From the NCBI GenBank assembly GCA_018417955.1, contig JACTVC010000015.1, forward strand, positions 1,079,862 through 1,143,861: a stretch of DNA of 64,000 bases, given 5' to 3'. How positions within the stretch are numbered: position 1 is the stretch's first letter; the number at the start of each line of letters is the position of its first letter. The stretch is from Laccaria trichodermophora. Lineage: Eukaryota > Basidiomycota > Agaricomycetes > Agaricales > Hydnangiaceae. The translations under genes were made by a program, and so were the position numbers. Under the pieces are notes generated by a model that worked only from the letters and a program-made list of their open reading frames with translations, was not told the origin of the DNA and searched no databases. Below, in pieces: positions 32,339 through 43,393 of this stretch.

Positions 32339-34004
32339 CTTATCAGACAGACACTCAACTCGCTGGCAAATTCTTCAAGTGGCTTCAGAAAGCACGCCCA
32401 ATGAGCTCACCAAACGTCCTCGAGGTCCTGCTTGCGCAAAGCCATGTTCTCGGTATAACAAGTGAGCATGAAAGTCATCGAGTGGATATGAAGAAGCGGC
32501 ATTTGTAAAAGTGCGAGACTCAGTCAGTTTCTGTAAATAGATCCTGTTCGAGTGATGAGTGTCCCGGCCAGCGGGCTTGCAGCGCGTGGTGCGTAGGTCC
32601 AAGAAACAATACGCGAGCGAGTTACCGTCTACATCTACTGCGCACTTGGCCGCGAGGGAATGGAGCAAGCCGACTAGACCAACAAGTTGGGTTCCAAAAG
32701 TGGGCACAAATGTTTGGAAAGTCTGAATGGGATGCTGTCGTCTCCGCGATGCGGCTGTATATTGCGCCATCTCCAATGTCTGGGGACTGAAAGCCCTCCA
32801 AAGACACCGTTGTCTGCAGCTCCAACTCGAGCGGCTTCCCTGCAGAAATTCGTATGATTTCGTCATATAATCCGACCCAATCTTGCTCAAGACAGCCACC
32901 AAAAGGGTGCTTGCCGGAGATGTCAAAGTCGAATGAGAGGTTCGTGATTTGATTGGATGCAGATATCTTACTGAGGACGATATTGATATCGCAGAGAGCA
33001 CCGGACTCTTTTTCATTGCATTTGATAATGGCGTAAAGCGCAAATACGCGCAGGCGTGAAAGATTTTTGAGGTTCAAAAGTCCAGCAAGTGAGAGTTGTT
33101 GAGCTTTGTCAGAAACGTGTCAAATTCGCTTCCCTTAATAATAAAAAACGCTGCACCTACATTCACCCACATGTAAGCTAGTGAGATACAATTCCTCCAG
33201 GGTATTAGAAGCTGCATCGAGGATAGGTTGCAAACAAGCCATTTCTTCCTTCTCGTGCGGGGATAGGGTCAGAACGCGTAGCCTTGACCAAAGGACCACT
33301 GGCGTATGAAACCTAGGTGGTGATGTGATCATCTGTTTGACGAGGCTGTGCGAGTTGCGGTAGTTGAAAACTTCCAGTGTTGGCAAATTTCGGTCTCGGC
33401 TAGAGCAATATTCCTCTGGGCATTCATCGTAGCTCTCTTCAGTAACACCCACGAAGTCAAGGCGTACTTCTCTCAACTTGGGGCAGATGAGGAAAATAGG
33501 CAATGGCACGTTCTTGCATTCGGTGAGGTGGAGGGTAGTCAGGGTTTGCGAAAAGAATGATTGTGTGAGCCGTCCCACGAATAGTATGGGGTCCTCGATT
33601 GTTAATGGACCGGACATAGGTCCGCCAAAGCGAAGTTCATGTGGCGGCATCGGCGACTTGGCGAGCAGTTGGAGGATGCCGATGAGGGTGGAATCGTTGA
33701 GAAGCCATGCATTTCGTTCGTGCAAGACAACAATGTGAATCACACGTACACGGTTGGCGAACGAAGGATTGTCGTTCAAAATATTTTTCTTCTTTGCTAG
33801 CTGCTTCGATATCTTTCTCTTGGTTCCCGAACCCGCGCCCAGCTCGAGGCTCCGAAAGATGTATGTTTGGCATATCTGCGTAAACGCCCGATCCGTAAGA
33901 GAGAGATTATGGATTGGTTCTTCCCGAAATGTGAGGTTTGAGATATGTTCGACGATGTAAGCAAGCAGATCGTATGAGAGGAGAGAAAGCGGTGGGTTCA
34001 ACAT
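32339..34004 (-). repeat. Inverted duplication partner of 18314-20010
   Basis: About 1.67 kb, coding region plus about 280 bp of 3' flank, matches 18314-20010 in opposite orientation with roughly 90 percent identity by eye. The right edge is at the start codon region, where upstream sequences diverge. The 3' edge ends near CAGACAGACACTCAACTCGC. Confidence 0.85.
32622..34004 (-). CDS. F-box/LRR-like protein, intact partner of the inverted pair
   Basis: Exon 1 is 33167-34004 and exon 2 is 32622-33103, with a 63-bp GT-AG intron. Total 1320 bp, 439 residues. The N-terminus LSLLSYDLLAYIVEHISNLT plus LSLTDRAFTQICQTYIFRSL reads as an F-box. Leu-rich repeats follow (LLAKSPMPPHELRFGG, TLTTLHLTECKNVPLPIFL, CPKLREVRLDFVGV, LPTLEVFNYRNSHSL, SNTLEELYLTSLHV, LLNLKNLSRLRVFALY). 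Such proteins select substrates for SCF ubiquitin ligases (family knowledge). The end of exon 2 is uncertain: an alternative downstream frame (LVGLVGLLHSLAAKCAVDV, to a stop at 32375) also looks protein-like, so the C-terminus may use another intron or carry a frameshift. ATG 34004 is chosen because it matches the copy at 18314. An upstream ATG at 34025 is in frame. Confidence 0.72.
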
Positions 34005-34025
34005 GATAGCGAAGGTAAAGACCAA

Positions 34026-36079
34026 GGACGGCGACCAACTTTGTGCATCCCAGTGACGCTAGCTAGTACATAGTGACGCTTAACAGTACTAGTACTAACT
34101 ACTATGTCCACAATTGATTGATCGGAGTTTGTACTTCCCTTGGCCACAAAGCCTCCCACGTCCAAAAATGTTTTTTCTGTTTTCTCTGTCTCACTGCGTG
34201 CGCGAATTGCGACGAAATCTCATTGGAATCACGGAATTTGCGGTCATTTGAAAGAATATTACAAAAGTTGTCAACGAATTCAGGCATGTCGCAACATCTC
34301 TCGACCAAATTGACCAAAAGTCCTCATCTGAGGCGCTGTGCTTATCGTGCCTCTAGTAAAAGCCCATATGATGCTTATTTGCCACCTCCCGCGCCCCACT
34401 CAATGACAATAGAGACAGGGATGCCGCTATCATTGCCTGCCGTCAGCATTTCGTCGTCATCGATAGGCTTGTCGCGCGCTCTTCGGGTTGTACATACCTC
34501 TTCTTCGTCAGGCGCGAGGTCCTGTGGTTGTTTACTTGTTATTCCCCATTTAACCCCCCGCATTCAACGACCCACTGCAGTCTAATCGCACATTTGAAAG
34601 TGTACCGCGAGGGCTGAACCGCCACCAGCCTCAGCTTCCCTTCTCGATTTCCCGACCCCTTGACACCTGTTATCGTCCTCAACATTCGGACACGCAAAGT
34701 CGCCAGACATGTCTATGCTCCCCCTGTCCATAATATTTTGTGCCAGTTCATGAAAGCTTTTCCTCCTGCCTCTCGCCACATTGCGAAGGCTTACACCGTT
34801 GCCTTCCACATTCGCGACACCTTTTCTCACTTCTTCCAATGAGCCTGCACCTATTTTCAGGTTACCGCACGCGACCGACGTGCCTTCGTGTTCAGCGACG
34901 CCTTGCTGACACCCAGTTTTGATTCGCAACTAAAATATCGAAAGCTCTGGCGTATAATTTCACGATACGAGTACATATCGTAGCTCCTTGAGGTTACCTT
35001 TTGTACAGCCTCTTCCGCCTCTACAAGACAAGCCCCCTCTTCTACAGCACGCTCTACCTCTTCTTCTTCTTCCACAACGTCATCGCCGACAAGGGCCGGC
35101 ACCTGGCCTTCCAACTCTAACTTCAGCTCAAAAACCACAATCTCACTGCCTCCAGTAACGCCCAAATCCGCTACCGTCCTCCGCAAGTCCTCCCACCTCC
35201 CAGAACACCAACAAAGAGCGGCTTAAGGTCGTCTTTACCTCGTCTTTTATAGACCAGAGCGAGTGGTCCGAATTCGAATTCGAATGCTGTGTCCAACGAG
35301 AAGGATGCACAAATACAGACGCGTCCATGGGTACAAACGCACCCAGCACCAGCAAAACGCGTCTTCTGTCAATCATCTTGAGCAGACGCTGCGCTTGTTG
35401 CCTATGATCTCCCGCGTGCGTACAAACGGTTAACGCGATTATGGGTTCCTGTATGCTATCGGCATGGGCTTGATATCTCTACGAAGATGCCGCTGTTCGT
35501 TGTGAGTTGACATTGAAGAATTTTGGCAGGTATTCTTGTGCGCCTATGTCACAATTTTGTGGCTCTACAAACTACATGTCAGCAGCTTGTGGTCTGTGCC
35601 ATGTGGTTTGTGGGTTTGATGACCCATCTCAAGTGAGTAGTAGCCTCGAACTCGCGGTACTAAACATGTGGTGTGGTGATAAAAATCAGACAACTTGAAA
35701 TTGGACCTCGAGCCTCGAGGGCAGACCTAGCCGTGCACCCGAACCAAATCTAGCTTTTTAAGCTAGATACCAAGCCCTTGCACCCTATTGAAACGATCCG
35801 TTTATCGAGTTTTTTCAACGGGTACATGATAACCTGTTAACGGTTTCGTCATTTTATGATTTAGTGGGAACGGTTAATTGGACGAACAACATATTATATG
35901 TCTGAGGAACCCAGTAAGCGGGTTATGCACCTGGTGGCCTGGTTCTCATGATTCCTTGCTAACGGGTTTGTTTCAACACCTTCACTGAGCGTCTTCAGGT
36001 GCACAGTGAGGAGGGCAGGTTGGACCCGACCCCGATGGCGAACCGACGGCACCCCGCACTGTGCGGAATTCGAATCACA
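34026..36079. other. Mostly uninterpreted region
   Basis: Several reverse-strand frames (34102-34317, 34375-34563, 34582-34929, 34857-35186, 35143-35376) have weakly protein-like composition, including an acidic VVEEEEEVERAVEEGA run. They could not be joined into a gene and may be decayed sequence. The dispersed repeat at 35430-35590 lies here. Confidence 0.4.
35430..35590. repeat. Dispersed repeat copy, matches GT90 intron 1
   Basis: GGGTTCCTGTATGCTATCGG, CTACGAAGATGCCGCTGTTC and GCGCCTATGTCACAATTTTG align with 29487-29660. Confidence 0.8.
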
Positions 36080-36700
36080 GGGCTTCGAATTTCTGATCAG
36101 CCTCGAGTTTGGCGAGGCTTCGCGATACACCATTTACGGTCCGCCGGCGGGTGCAAGTAGGTCCACGTATCCGAGTCGCCTTTTGTTTGGAACAAAAATT
36201 TGAGGGCGTTCACGCGTCTTTCAGTGTCTTTCGTAAAGCCCTTCTTGTACATAGAAAGGTAAATGTAAGACGAACCTGAAGCCGCATCCAATACGGTGAC
36301 ATTGTCATGTGAGTTAAAAATAGAACGCCAAGCGCTTTTTGAGCTCACCCTCGTGATCAAACATTCCTGTGTGGTACTTGAAGTTGAGCTGCAGTGTCCC
36401 TACCGGAGCTTTTGTCGGCTAGATCTTGGATGTGGTGGTGGTGCTTCTTCCTATCCGATTTCCCCTTGAGCTTCTCCACCCATGATGATTGCCACTTATC
36501 CCTGAATTTGGGATGTTGGGGTGGATGAAAGACCGTTGGGTGTCAGGCTGGACGGCGAGATCGAGCACGAGGCGATGCGTTTGGAAACTTACCTCATTAT
36601 ATTTCGTCTCTATGGCCAGGCTTGTTTTGACATTCAATAGTATTGTCTGTCGAGGAAGAATGGACAAGGGCTGTCACTCTATTTCTTCGTTTTTTTTTGT
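36080..36700 (-). CDS. Hypothetical gene fragment, reverse strand, exons uncertain
   Basis: Splice-like signals join LLNVKTSLAIETKYNE (about 36640-36600), DKWQSSWVEKLKGKSDRKKH (about 36505-36440), APVGTLQLNFKYHTGMFDHE (about 36412-36350) and SSYIYLSMYKKGFTKDTERR with DSDTWTYLHPPADRKW (about 36275-36130). The pieces read like one protein with an NVKT...LNFKY beta pattern, but start, end and family are unknown. It may be a partial or decaying gene. Confidence 0.3.
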
Positions 36701-38030
36701 TCCTTGAATGGCCCTTGAACTGTAATTTTACTCGATTGGAGAGAGTCAAAAAGAATGACATGCATTTCGTATCACCGCAGACCGTGTACACATCCGTACT
36801 CACCGTGCGTGAAGATCAAGAAGTCAAACAACAAGGGGTCGGATTTGGTCGCCTACAGGACGAAATGCAAGCAATTAACATGGCGGTGATAGGGTAAATT
36901 TTTGTCATGTTCCTTGATGAGGTGAGGCTGCGAAGCGAAGCGCGATGACTACTTACGAGGTCAATTTCGCGGCGTATATTCGCAGATTCAATAAATTCAT
37001 GACCGACACTGACCGTTTATTGAGCAGGAATTTTCGGTTGGAACTAGGAAATTACCTTGGGTGCGATATGCGATACGACCCCTCTTTGCGCACCTGTGCA
37101 CGGTGCAACCGCTGATGACAAAAATAACTTGAATGATGGAGCTACTATGTAAGTTAAGGGATAGGACGGCCTTGATCTATAAATAGAACACTCTCATGTC
37201 CTTTGCTTCTTCGCGACGACTCGAACTCTGTTCATCCTTGACTCTCCTCGACCTCTTCCTTGGAGATGGGTACCACTGGTTGACTCGCTCCGTTGTCTTC
37301 GTGCAGATCCTTGATAATGGACGACAATGAAGTCCCAAACTTCGAGATGATCAATCAAAAATCTATTTATAGCACAAATTCTCCTTGTTGTCGCCGCATC
37401 AACTGACAAACTTGTTCTGTGGGTTTTGAGAAGAATGGTCAACCGGTTAGGGGACGATGTGGTGACAGGGAACCTTGGGCGCTGTGGACCCTTGCCGTGT
37501 ATGTACTTTTGTTTCATGTAGACGTCCGATTTGCCCATAGGCAGGATTTCACCTGAATCTTTTTTTGTGCGAAGGGATTGGGGAAGCCAGCTGGGCTGGG
37601 GAATTATTATTTTTCTGTTACGACGGACATTGAGGGGTGTGGAGCGACGGATGTGCCGTCTTGAGCGGGGGGTTGGAGTTCCACCAGAAAATATTAGATC
37701 TAAAGCGATCCATGTGGGAAGGCGTTCACATAATTCAGATCATTTCGGGTTTTCCCTCCCAAATTACCTCCTGAACTATCGCTCTTGAGGTAACATTCCG
37801 TGGTAAATTTAAGTGACATGGACATGCGTCGATATTCGGGCGCGCGGTGAGGTAAAAGTTGGCCACCCTGACATAGGCATAGGGGGCATAAATAGAACAA
37901 GCCGGCAACCGGAGCCAAGCATTCTCGCGATTTAGATCACCCACTTAAGCCGTTCCAGCTTCTTCGTCTTGCCTTGCCTTTTCCCCGCTTCAACTACGCT
38001 CCTTCCTTGCCGAATCAACCAATAGCTGAT
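36701..38030. other. Intergenic, upstream of the acetate transporter
   Basis: No gene could be supported. GCATAAATAG near 37886-37895 is a TATA-like sequence about 140 bp before the transporter ATG. Confidence 0.4.
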
Positions 38031-38991
38031 ATGTCTTCGTCGCTTGATGTCCTCGAGAAGGGTGCCGTGCATGCCACCAACCCTCATATCAATTATTCCC
38101 AATTCAATGGCCACGCAGCTCCTCGTCCTTCCAAAATCGCTAACCCCGGTACATTGTACGCTCGCTATGTTCAAAGTCGTACTCCCCGTTCTCACTTTTT
38201 TCTTAAAGAGGTCTCTTTTCATTCGCGTCTACGACTTTGATTCTCTCGCTCTATAACTTGGGCACACGGAGCATCACCCACCCCAACGTCGTCGTCGGCA
38301 TGGCTGTTTTCTGCGGCGGCCTCGCTCAACTCCTTGCAGGCATGTGGGAGTTCCCCAAGGGAAACGCTTTCGGTGCGACCGGTGCGTTGAATTTCAAATT
38401 ACCCCACTGCCCCAGGTTTTCCTCGTGTCGCGTTTACTTAGCGCGTCGGCGCATATATGTTCCGTGGAGTCCAAGTATGCTGATGATATTGTGCTATAGC
38501 ATTCACGTCGTTTGGCGCGTTCTGGATGTCCTTTGCGACGATCCTCATCCCCGGCAGTGGCGTCGGTGCCGCATATACCAGCGCTGAAGAATTCGACTCT
38601 GCCCTTGGCATTTACCTTACCACCTGGGCGGTGCTCACGTTCCTTCTCACGTGGGTTTTCTATTTTTAGTTCTCGAAGTGTTTTTTTGAACTTCCATCGC
38701 AGGATTGCCACCCTCCGCAAGAGCCTTGCGCTCATTACGCTGTTCAGTTTGCTCACTCTTACCTTCATTGTCCTCGCTGGAGGCACTTTCTCAGGTATCG
38801 CCAAGTAAGTGTCATAGTCTTGTACACACAGGCATAGGCTGATTATTTTGCTACACAGTGTGACCAAAGCTGGTGGTGGATTGGGCGTTGTCACTGCCTT
38901 GGTTGCGTACTACATAGGCTTGAGCGAGCTTCTCAGCGCCGAGGATCAGGCCATCTTCCACCTCCCCCTTGGTAACTTCTCAAAGAATTGA
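38031..38991 (+). CDS. Acetate/succinate transporter, GPR1/FUN34/yaaH (AceTr) family
   Basis: Five exons separated by short introns. Joining them gives NPGTLGLFSFASTTLILSLY, NVVVGMAVFCGGLAQLLAGM, WEFPKGNAFGATAFTSFGAF, WMSFATILIPGSGVG, then LGIYLTTWAVLTFLLTIATL and a final GLGVVTALVAYYIGLSELLS. The NPGxLGL motif and AQLLAGMWEF...GATAFTSFG are family signatures. Six membrane helices are expected at the plasma membrane, moving acetate or related monocarboxylates with protons. About 230 residues, normal for the family. The soluble N-terminus is Ser/Asn-rich. The 3' end (about 38920-38991) and flank were duplicated to 42.86 kb without the rest of the gene. Confidence 0.9.
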
Positions 38992-39316
38992 TCCATCTGC
39001 CAGTGGGACGCATCCTCATCCTGTTTTCTATCCATACCAAGCACACTGTTACCCCTGACTCTTTACTCTAGCCATCCTTGTAAATTGTAGTTCTCATTGG
39101 TTTTGTGAATTGTATATATACCATACTCTTCCTTCTACAACGATTCCCTGTTTTTGGTGGGTGGTTGGTAGATCTAGATGACTTGGACAGTGACCTTGTT
39201 GTGCTTTTCTCTTGTTTTTTCTTCTTGCGGTTCTTAGTCTTTGGGCCTCTCGGTTGTTAGTGCCGACCACACTCTTTTATCCAGTCCGCTCTTTTCCAGA
39301 TTTTTGTCAACATGTA
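38992..39316. other. 3' flank of acetate transporter, part of the duplicated unit
   Basis: Aligns with 42960-43225 (CCATCCTTGTAAA..., GGTGGTTGGTAGAT..., GGCCTCTCGGTT, TATCCAGTCCGCTC). No gene. Confidence 0.7.
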
Positions 39317-39983
39317 CAGTTGCGGACAAGCAAAGTCATCTAATTTGGTAGCGCAGGAACGGCTGGATAAAATGGCACCAAACTTCGGGATCATGGCCAG
39401 CTTGTTGAAATACGTTGAAAAACACACCTCCGAAGTTTTTCCCACGAGAAATTGGGTCCGCCAAATTTTTGGACCAATTTTTTGCCTCAATTCAGGGTCC
39501 TTGATGACCAAAACTACTCAAATCTTGTCGGTTGTGGGGTAAAATTCTCGGTAGTGATAGGTACCATCTAACAAAAAGTCACAGAAATTCTAACAAGACT
39601 GACCACAGATCAGGGACTCTGGAGGGGTCCGAGCGGAGACTAAATATGGTTGATCACTAATCAATTACCATTTTTGGTAACTATCAATGAATTTATTTAC
39701 CCGAAATGGATCGATAAAAGTTGCTAATTTTTATGGGATCATAACCCTTTCATCAAAAGGAGTCGATTCCACTATTTTTCATGATTTTTGGGTGAAATTC
39801 AGGGTCCGCCAATATTTTGAGGCAGAAAAACCTTATTTTGGCGATTTCTGAGGGATCGGCTCGATAGAATTTGATGAAAGTGGTATGGCTGGAAAGCTCT
39901 CGTGAATCTGCGTCGATTCCGACTATTTTCGGGGCTTTAAAAAAAAGTTAACATTTTTAGATGACTTTGCTTGTCCGCAACTG
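39317..39983. mobile_element. Tc1/mariner-like MITE, 667 bp, TA target duplication
   Basis: Perfect 27-bp terminal inverted repeats (39317-39343 and 39957-39983, starting CAGTTGCGGACAAGCAAAGT) are flanked by TA on each side (39315-39316 and 39984-39985). No transposase is encoded; the one 76-codon frame has no DDE motif. CAGT ends plus a TA duplication point to the Tc1/mariner superfamily. The corresponding position in the duplicated unit near 43231 (GATTTTG-TA-ATGTCTATC) lacks the element and represents an empty site. Confidence 0.92.
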
Positions 39984-40353
39984 TAATGTCTATCAAAAGT
40001 AATCCATGCGGTCAGTGTTTCTCCAATTCGCACCTTTGTGTCCAACGATCTCTTCCCTTTTGTCGTCGCCTTTCCTTCCTGTGTACTTTCAGCACCTGCA
40101 CGATGCTAAGAGTCTAAGACGTGAGAAATCGGTCATCAATAAACTGGATCCTTCAAGCTTCGCCAAATCATACCTCCTACCCACCTTTGACTGGATCACC
40201 CGCAACGCTGAGCCTAATCTGACAAACGTACCGCACATCCCGAGTTGCTGGAGGCTGAGTTGATCGAGAACTTTGGAGGAGACAGTACCATCGACAGTGG
40301 TCAGGGCCGTCGTCGTCACCGTGTAGTTAGGTCTAGTTCTGCTTGCCAACACA

Positions 40354-41293
40354 ATGTCTCTACCCCTAGAACTCGTCGGAGAAATCATCGACCTCCTGCT
40401 CTTCTCTGCCCCACCACACTCCTGGACTCCAGAAGATCCCGGCTGTTCAACTAAACCCAGATGGGGCACAATCCGTGCACTCAGCCTCACCTCGAAAAGC
40501 TACCGCGCCCTAGTGCTCGAAGCGTGGTTCAAAACTCTCTACGTCAAATCGCCACAGAATTTAGTCTTTTTACAAAAGTCGTTTCCTGAGCTGGGGAGTA
40601 AATGGACCAAACACCTCCACTGCGTCCAACCATACAGCCACATCCTCCCTTTCTGGAACCTCTCCTTCCCCCGCGTTTCCTCCATCAGACTGGACTACAT
40701 CAGCTCCCCTGTCTTGTGCATACTACCCTTTTCCCTCCACGGTCGAACACCTTGACTTGCGCAGAACGACGTGGTTTAATCTTGGGGCAATTCAGGGTAT
40801 TGCTAATACCCCAGGCTTTGGGCGTTTGAAGACGTTGAGGATGGTGCAAAACGGCATGTGGTGTGAGATTTGCCAAACTTGCTGCATGGTCGGGTTTAAA
40901 GACAGGCCTACGAGTTTGGTGTATGAGGGGGGTTTGGGGTTGCCTGTGAGTTTTAATCTGCTCGGTATTGATTGAAACTGATGATGAAGTGCGTAGATCC
41001 TCTACGCGCGTGTTTTAGGACCCCTCGAATGCCTCGAAGAAGTTGTGATTATGATACCCAACGATGGCTTTGGGCGGACTACATTAAACGTAAACCCGAA
41101 CTTATGGTCGGGTGAATGTGATGCGTGTATGATGATGATGTGCGATAATGAGGCGTTCCGCGAGAAGTGGGTTGCTAGGAAGAAACGCGTCGGTCTGGCG
41201 TCCGGCGATGGTGGAAACGATGATGGCCAGAAAGATGTGAGGCCACCGAAGTTGAGGAGGGTGGAGTACCGGTTCTCTACATTGGATGGCTAG
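40354..41293 (+). pseudogene. F-box-like paralogue B, frameshifted
   Basis: Exon 1 40354-40945, intron 40946-40996, exon 2 40997-41293. MSLPLELVGEIIDLLLFSAP and LSLTSKSYRALVLEAWFKTLY match paralogues A and D. Between SSIRLDYISSP and STVEHLDLR about 70 bp present in D are missing and the frame shifts, so translation would stop at 40754. After the deletion the other frame runs normally through GIANTPGFGRLKTLRMVQ, WCEICQTCCM, and exon 2 ILYARVLGPLECLEEVVIMI, SGECDACMM, RKKRVGLAS and PPKLRRVEYRF. Confidence 0.8.
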
Positions 41294-41744
41294 GAGGGGG
41301 ACGACGACGACGACGACTAGGAGGGGCGAATTGAGGATTGCGAGGACGTTGACACCTCTGCCTCAGGTGTTCGGGATCCTCAAGACCCCATTCAAGCAAC
41401 CTAGTCGACTTCCTACCCTCCTCCAAACGGCGCAAGGATGCGGAGAATCGCCTTGGGACCCTGCCGGTTGTCATATATGCCTTCCGGAGCGCATGAATCC
41501 GGTGGTCGTCACGGTGGAACGGATGTGTTCCTCATTACTCTTCCGATCTGCACATCATATTTTCCATGATTTTCATCAGGGCCTCTTGTTAACGCACTAT
41601 TGGATTGAGTGATGTATACCCGCTTGGTTCATACGTAGATAGTCTGGACGGTTTTTTCCTCTTTCTTCGTCCACTCCAATATCCGCCTGCCGTCTGTCTC
41701 AGACATCGACGTGCATATCACTGCGACAGCTACTTGCCACCACA
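41294..41744. other. Spacer between F-box copies B and C, duplicated downstream of D
   Basis: Aligns with about 45000-45480 (ATTCAAGCAACCTAGTCG, TCGCCTTGGGACCCTGCCGG, GTATACCCGCTTGGTT, TAGTCTGGACGGTTTTTTCC). No gene. Confidence 0.7.
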
Positions 41745-42663
41745 ATGTCGTTGCCCCTTCCTACAGAACTAATCCGCAAAGTCATCTCCTTCACGCACTC
41801 CCCTGCCCCACCGCACTCTACCCCAGAATATCTCGGCGGTTCACCTAAACCCTGGTATTGGCACGAACTTGACGCGCTCAGTCTCACCTCAAGAACGTAC
41901 CGTGCCCTCGCCCTTGAAGCTTGGTTCCGCACTCTCCGTATTAATTCGCCTGAGGACTTGGAATATGTAAGGTGCTGTTGGCCTGAGGTTGGAGCGTGGG
42001 CTAGGCACCTACACTGCATCCAATCCGGCAGTAGCTCCCTCCTTTGGGACCTCTCCTGTCTTCTGCACCTCTCCTCCATCCGGCTGGATTGGTTTTCACC
42101 TAACCTCTCGCCATCTTTCTATTCCCCCCTCTGTAATTCATGCATCCTGCCCTTCCTCAACTGTCCCTCTTCGGTCGAACACCTTGACCTACGCGTAATG
42201 TCGTGGCCTGCTCCTGAGGAGTTCCAGAATATCCCTCGTACCCCGGGCCTTGGGTATCTGAAGACTTTGGAAATAAAGCAAGGCCTGGCGTGGTGTGGGC
42301 GCTGCTGTGGGTTCCCTAGTGTCCGATCCAAGGGCAGGAAGATTAGTTTGGTATATGAGGGGGGTTATGGATTGTCTGTGAGCTCTGATTTGTTTAATTT
42401 CTGAGCATTTGTGACGATGACATTCTTTCTAGATCGACTATGCGCGCGCTCTGGCCCCACTTGAATACCTCGAAGAAGTCATGATCACTGTTAACAGGTA
42501 CAACTTTGGGACAACACTTGATCAACTCCTAACAACCCCACATCCAGACCCGAAGTGGGTTGTTGGTGTTTGCCGCGATGATCATAGCAAGAAGGATGCG
42601 AGGCTACCCAACTTGAGGAGGGTGGAGTGGCGGTTCTGTGATCATGACAGATTACAACGCTAG
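41745..42663 (+). CDS. F-box-like protein, paralogue C, 287 aa
   Basis: Exon 1 41745-42377 (211 codons), intron 42378-42432, exon 2 42433-42663 (77 codons with stop). Intact frame. N-terminus MSLPLPTELIRKVISFTHSP and LSLTSRTYRALALEAWFRTLR carry the F-box-like helices. HLSSIRLDWFSP, SSVEHLDLRVMSWP, GLGYLKTLEIKQGLAWCGRC and exon 2 IDYARALAPLEYLEEVMITV follow. Relative to D and E, the SGECDxC segment and neighbouring residues have been deleted (DPKWVVGVCRDD joins across the gap), so one Cys pair is lost. C and E form a subfamily (LPLP start, GGYGL exon end), distinct from A, B and D. Expression and targets are unknown. Confidence 0.75.
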
Positions 42664-43393
42664 TGATAGTTTTCGGTGGTTCTTGGTAGGTATTTTTCTT
42701 TGGTATTTGGACAATTGGCTTGGCGAGTTAACGATTTGATAGGCCAGGAAATGAGGATGTCCCTTGTCTTTGGGCCCTTCGAGATTGGCTACCAAGTCGG
42801 AATGTCCCACTGGGCATACGATGGATTCGCTCGTTCCTCAGTGCTGGGCGTTCTCGCTTGTGCGAGCTTCTCAGCCGCCAGCGCCGAGGAGTGTCAGGCC
42901 ATCATCCACCTCCCCCTTGACATCTTCTCTCGAAGAGTTGATACACACGGCACCCATCCTCAGCCCTCAGCAACATGATCCTGTTTTCTATCCACTGACC
43001 CCCTGGCCTTTACTCTAGCCATCTGTAAAATGTCTTTGTCGTTGAATTTGTGAATATCATAACGATCCCCTGCGTTCACTGTGTGGTTGGTAGATTAGAT
43101 GGTGCTTTTCTGTTTGATTTTCTTTGTTTTCTTTTTTTTTATCCTGCTGGTGGTTTTAAGACTTCGGCCTCTCGGTTAAATAATGTTGTTAGTGCCACTT
43201 CTATCCAGTCCGCTCCTTGAAGATTTTGTAATGTCTATCAAAAGTGATTCACGCGACTGGTAGTGTTTCTCGAATTTCGCACCCTCCTCGCTGACTGGAT
43301 CATCCACAACGCTGAGGCCTGATCTGACAAACGCCACGCACCCGAGAATTTCGAACCATCGACCCGTCGTCTACCTCTACTTGCCAACACAAA
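42664..43393. repeat. Duplicated transporter 3' end and spacer, start of second unit
   Basis: From about 42858 (GCGAGCTTCTCAGCCGCCAGC) the sequence matches the last about 70 bp of the acetate-transporter coding region and then its 3' flank and the spacer before copy B, up to CTGACAAACG. It holds the MITE-free empty site near 43231. The upstream part (42664-42857) has no match noted. No complete gene. Confidence 0.85.

Noticed and set aside
32375..33043. 222-codon reverse frame overlapping exon 2 of the F-box/LRR-like gene.
   Set aside because: Mostly a shifted frame of the LRR exon. Only its last third may represent a real C-terminus, which is noted in the gene entry.
34118..34585. 155-codon forward frame.
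   Set aside because: Ser-rich shadow frame. The reverse strand of the same stretch is slightly more protein-like, and neither could be extended.
39312..39542. 76-codon frame inside the MITE.
   Set aside because: It starts in the terminal repeat and carries no DDE or helix-turn-helix features, so it is not taken as a transposase.
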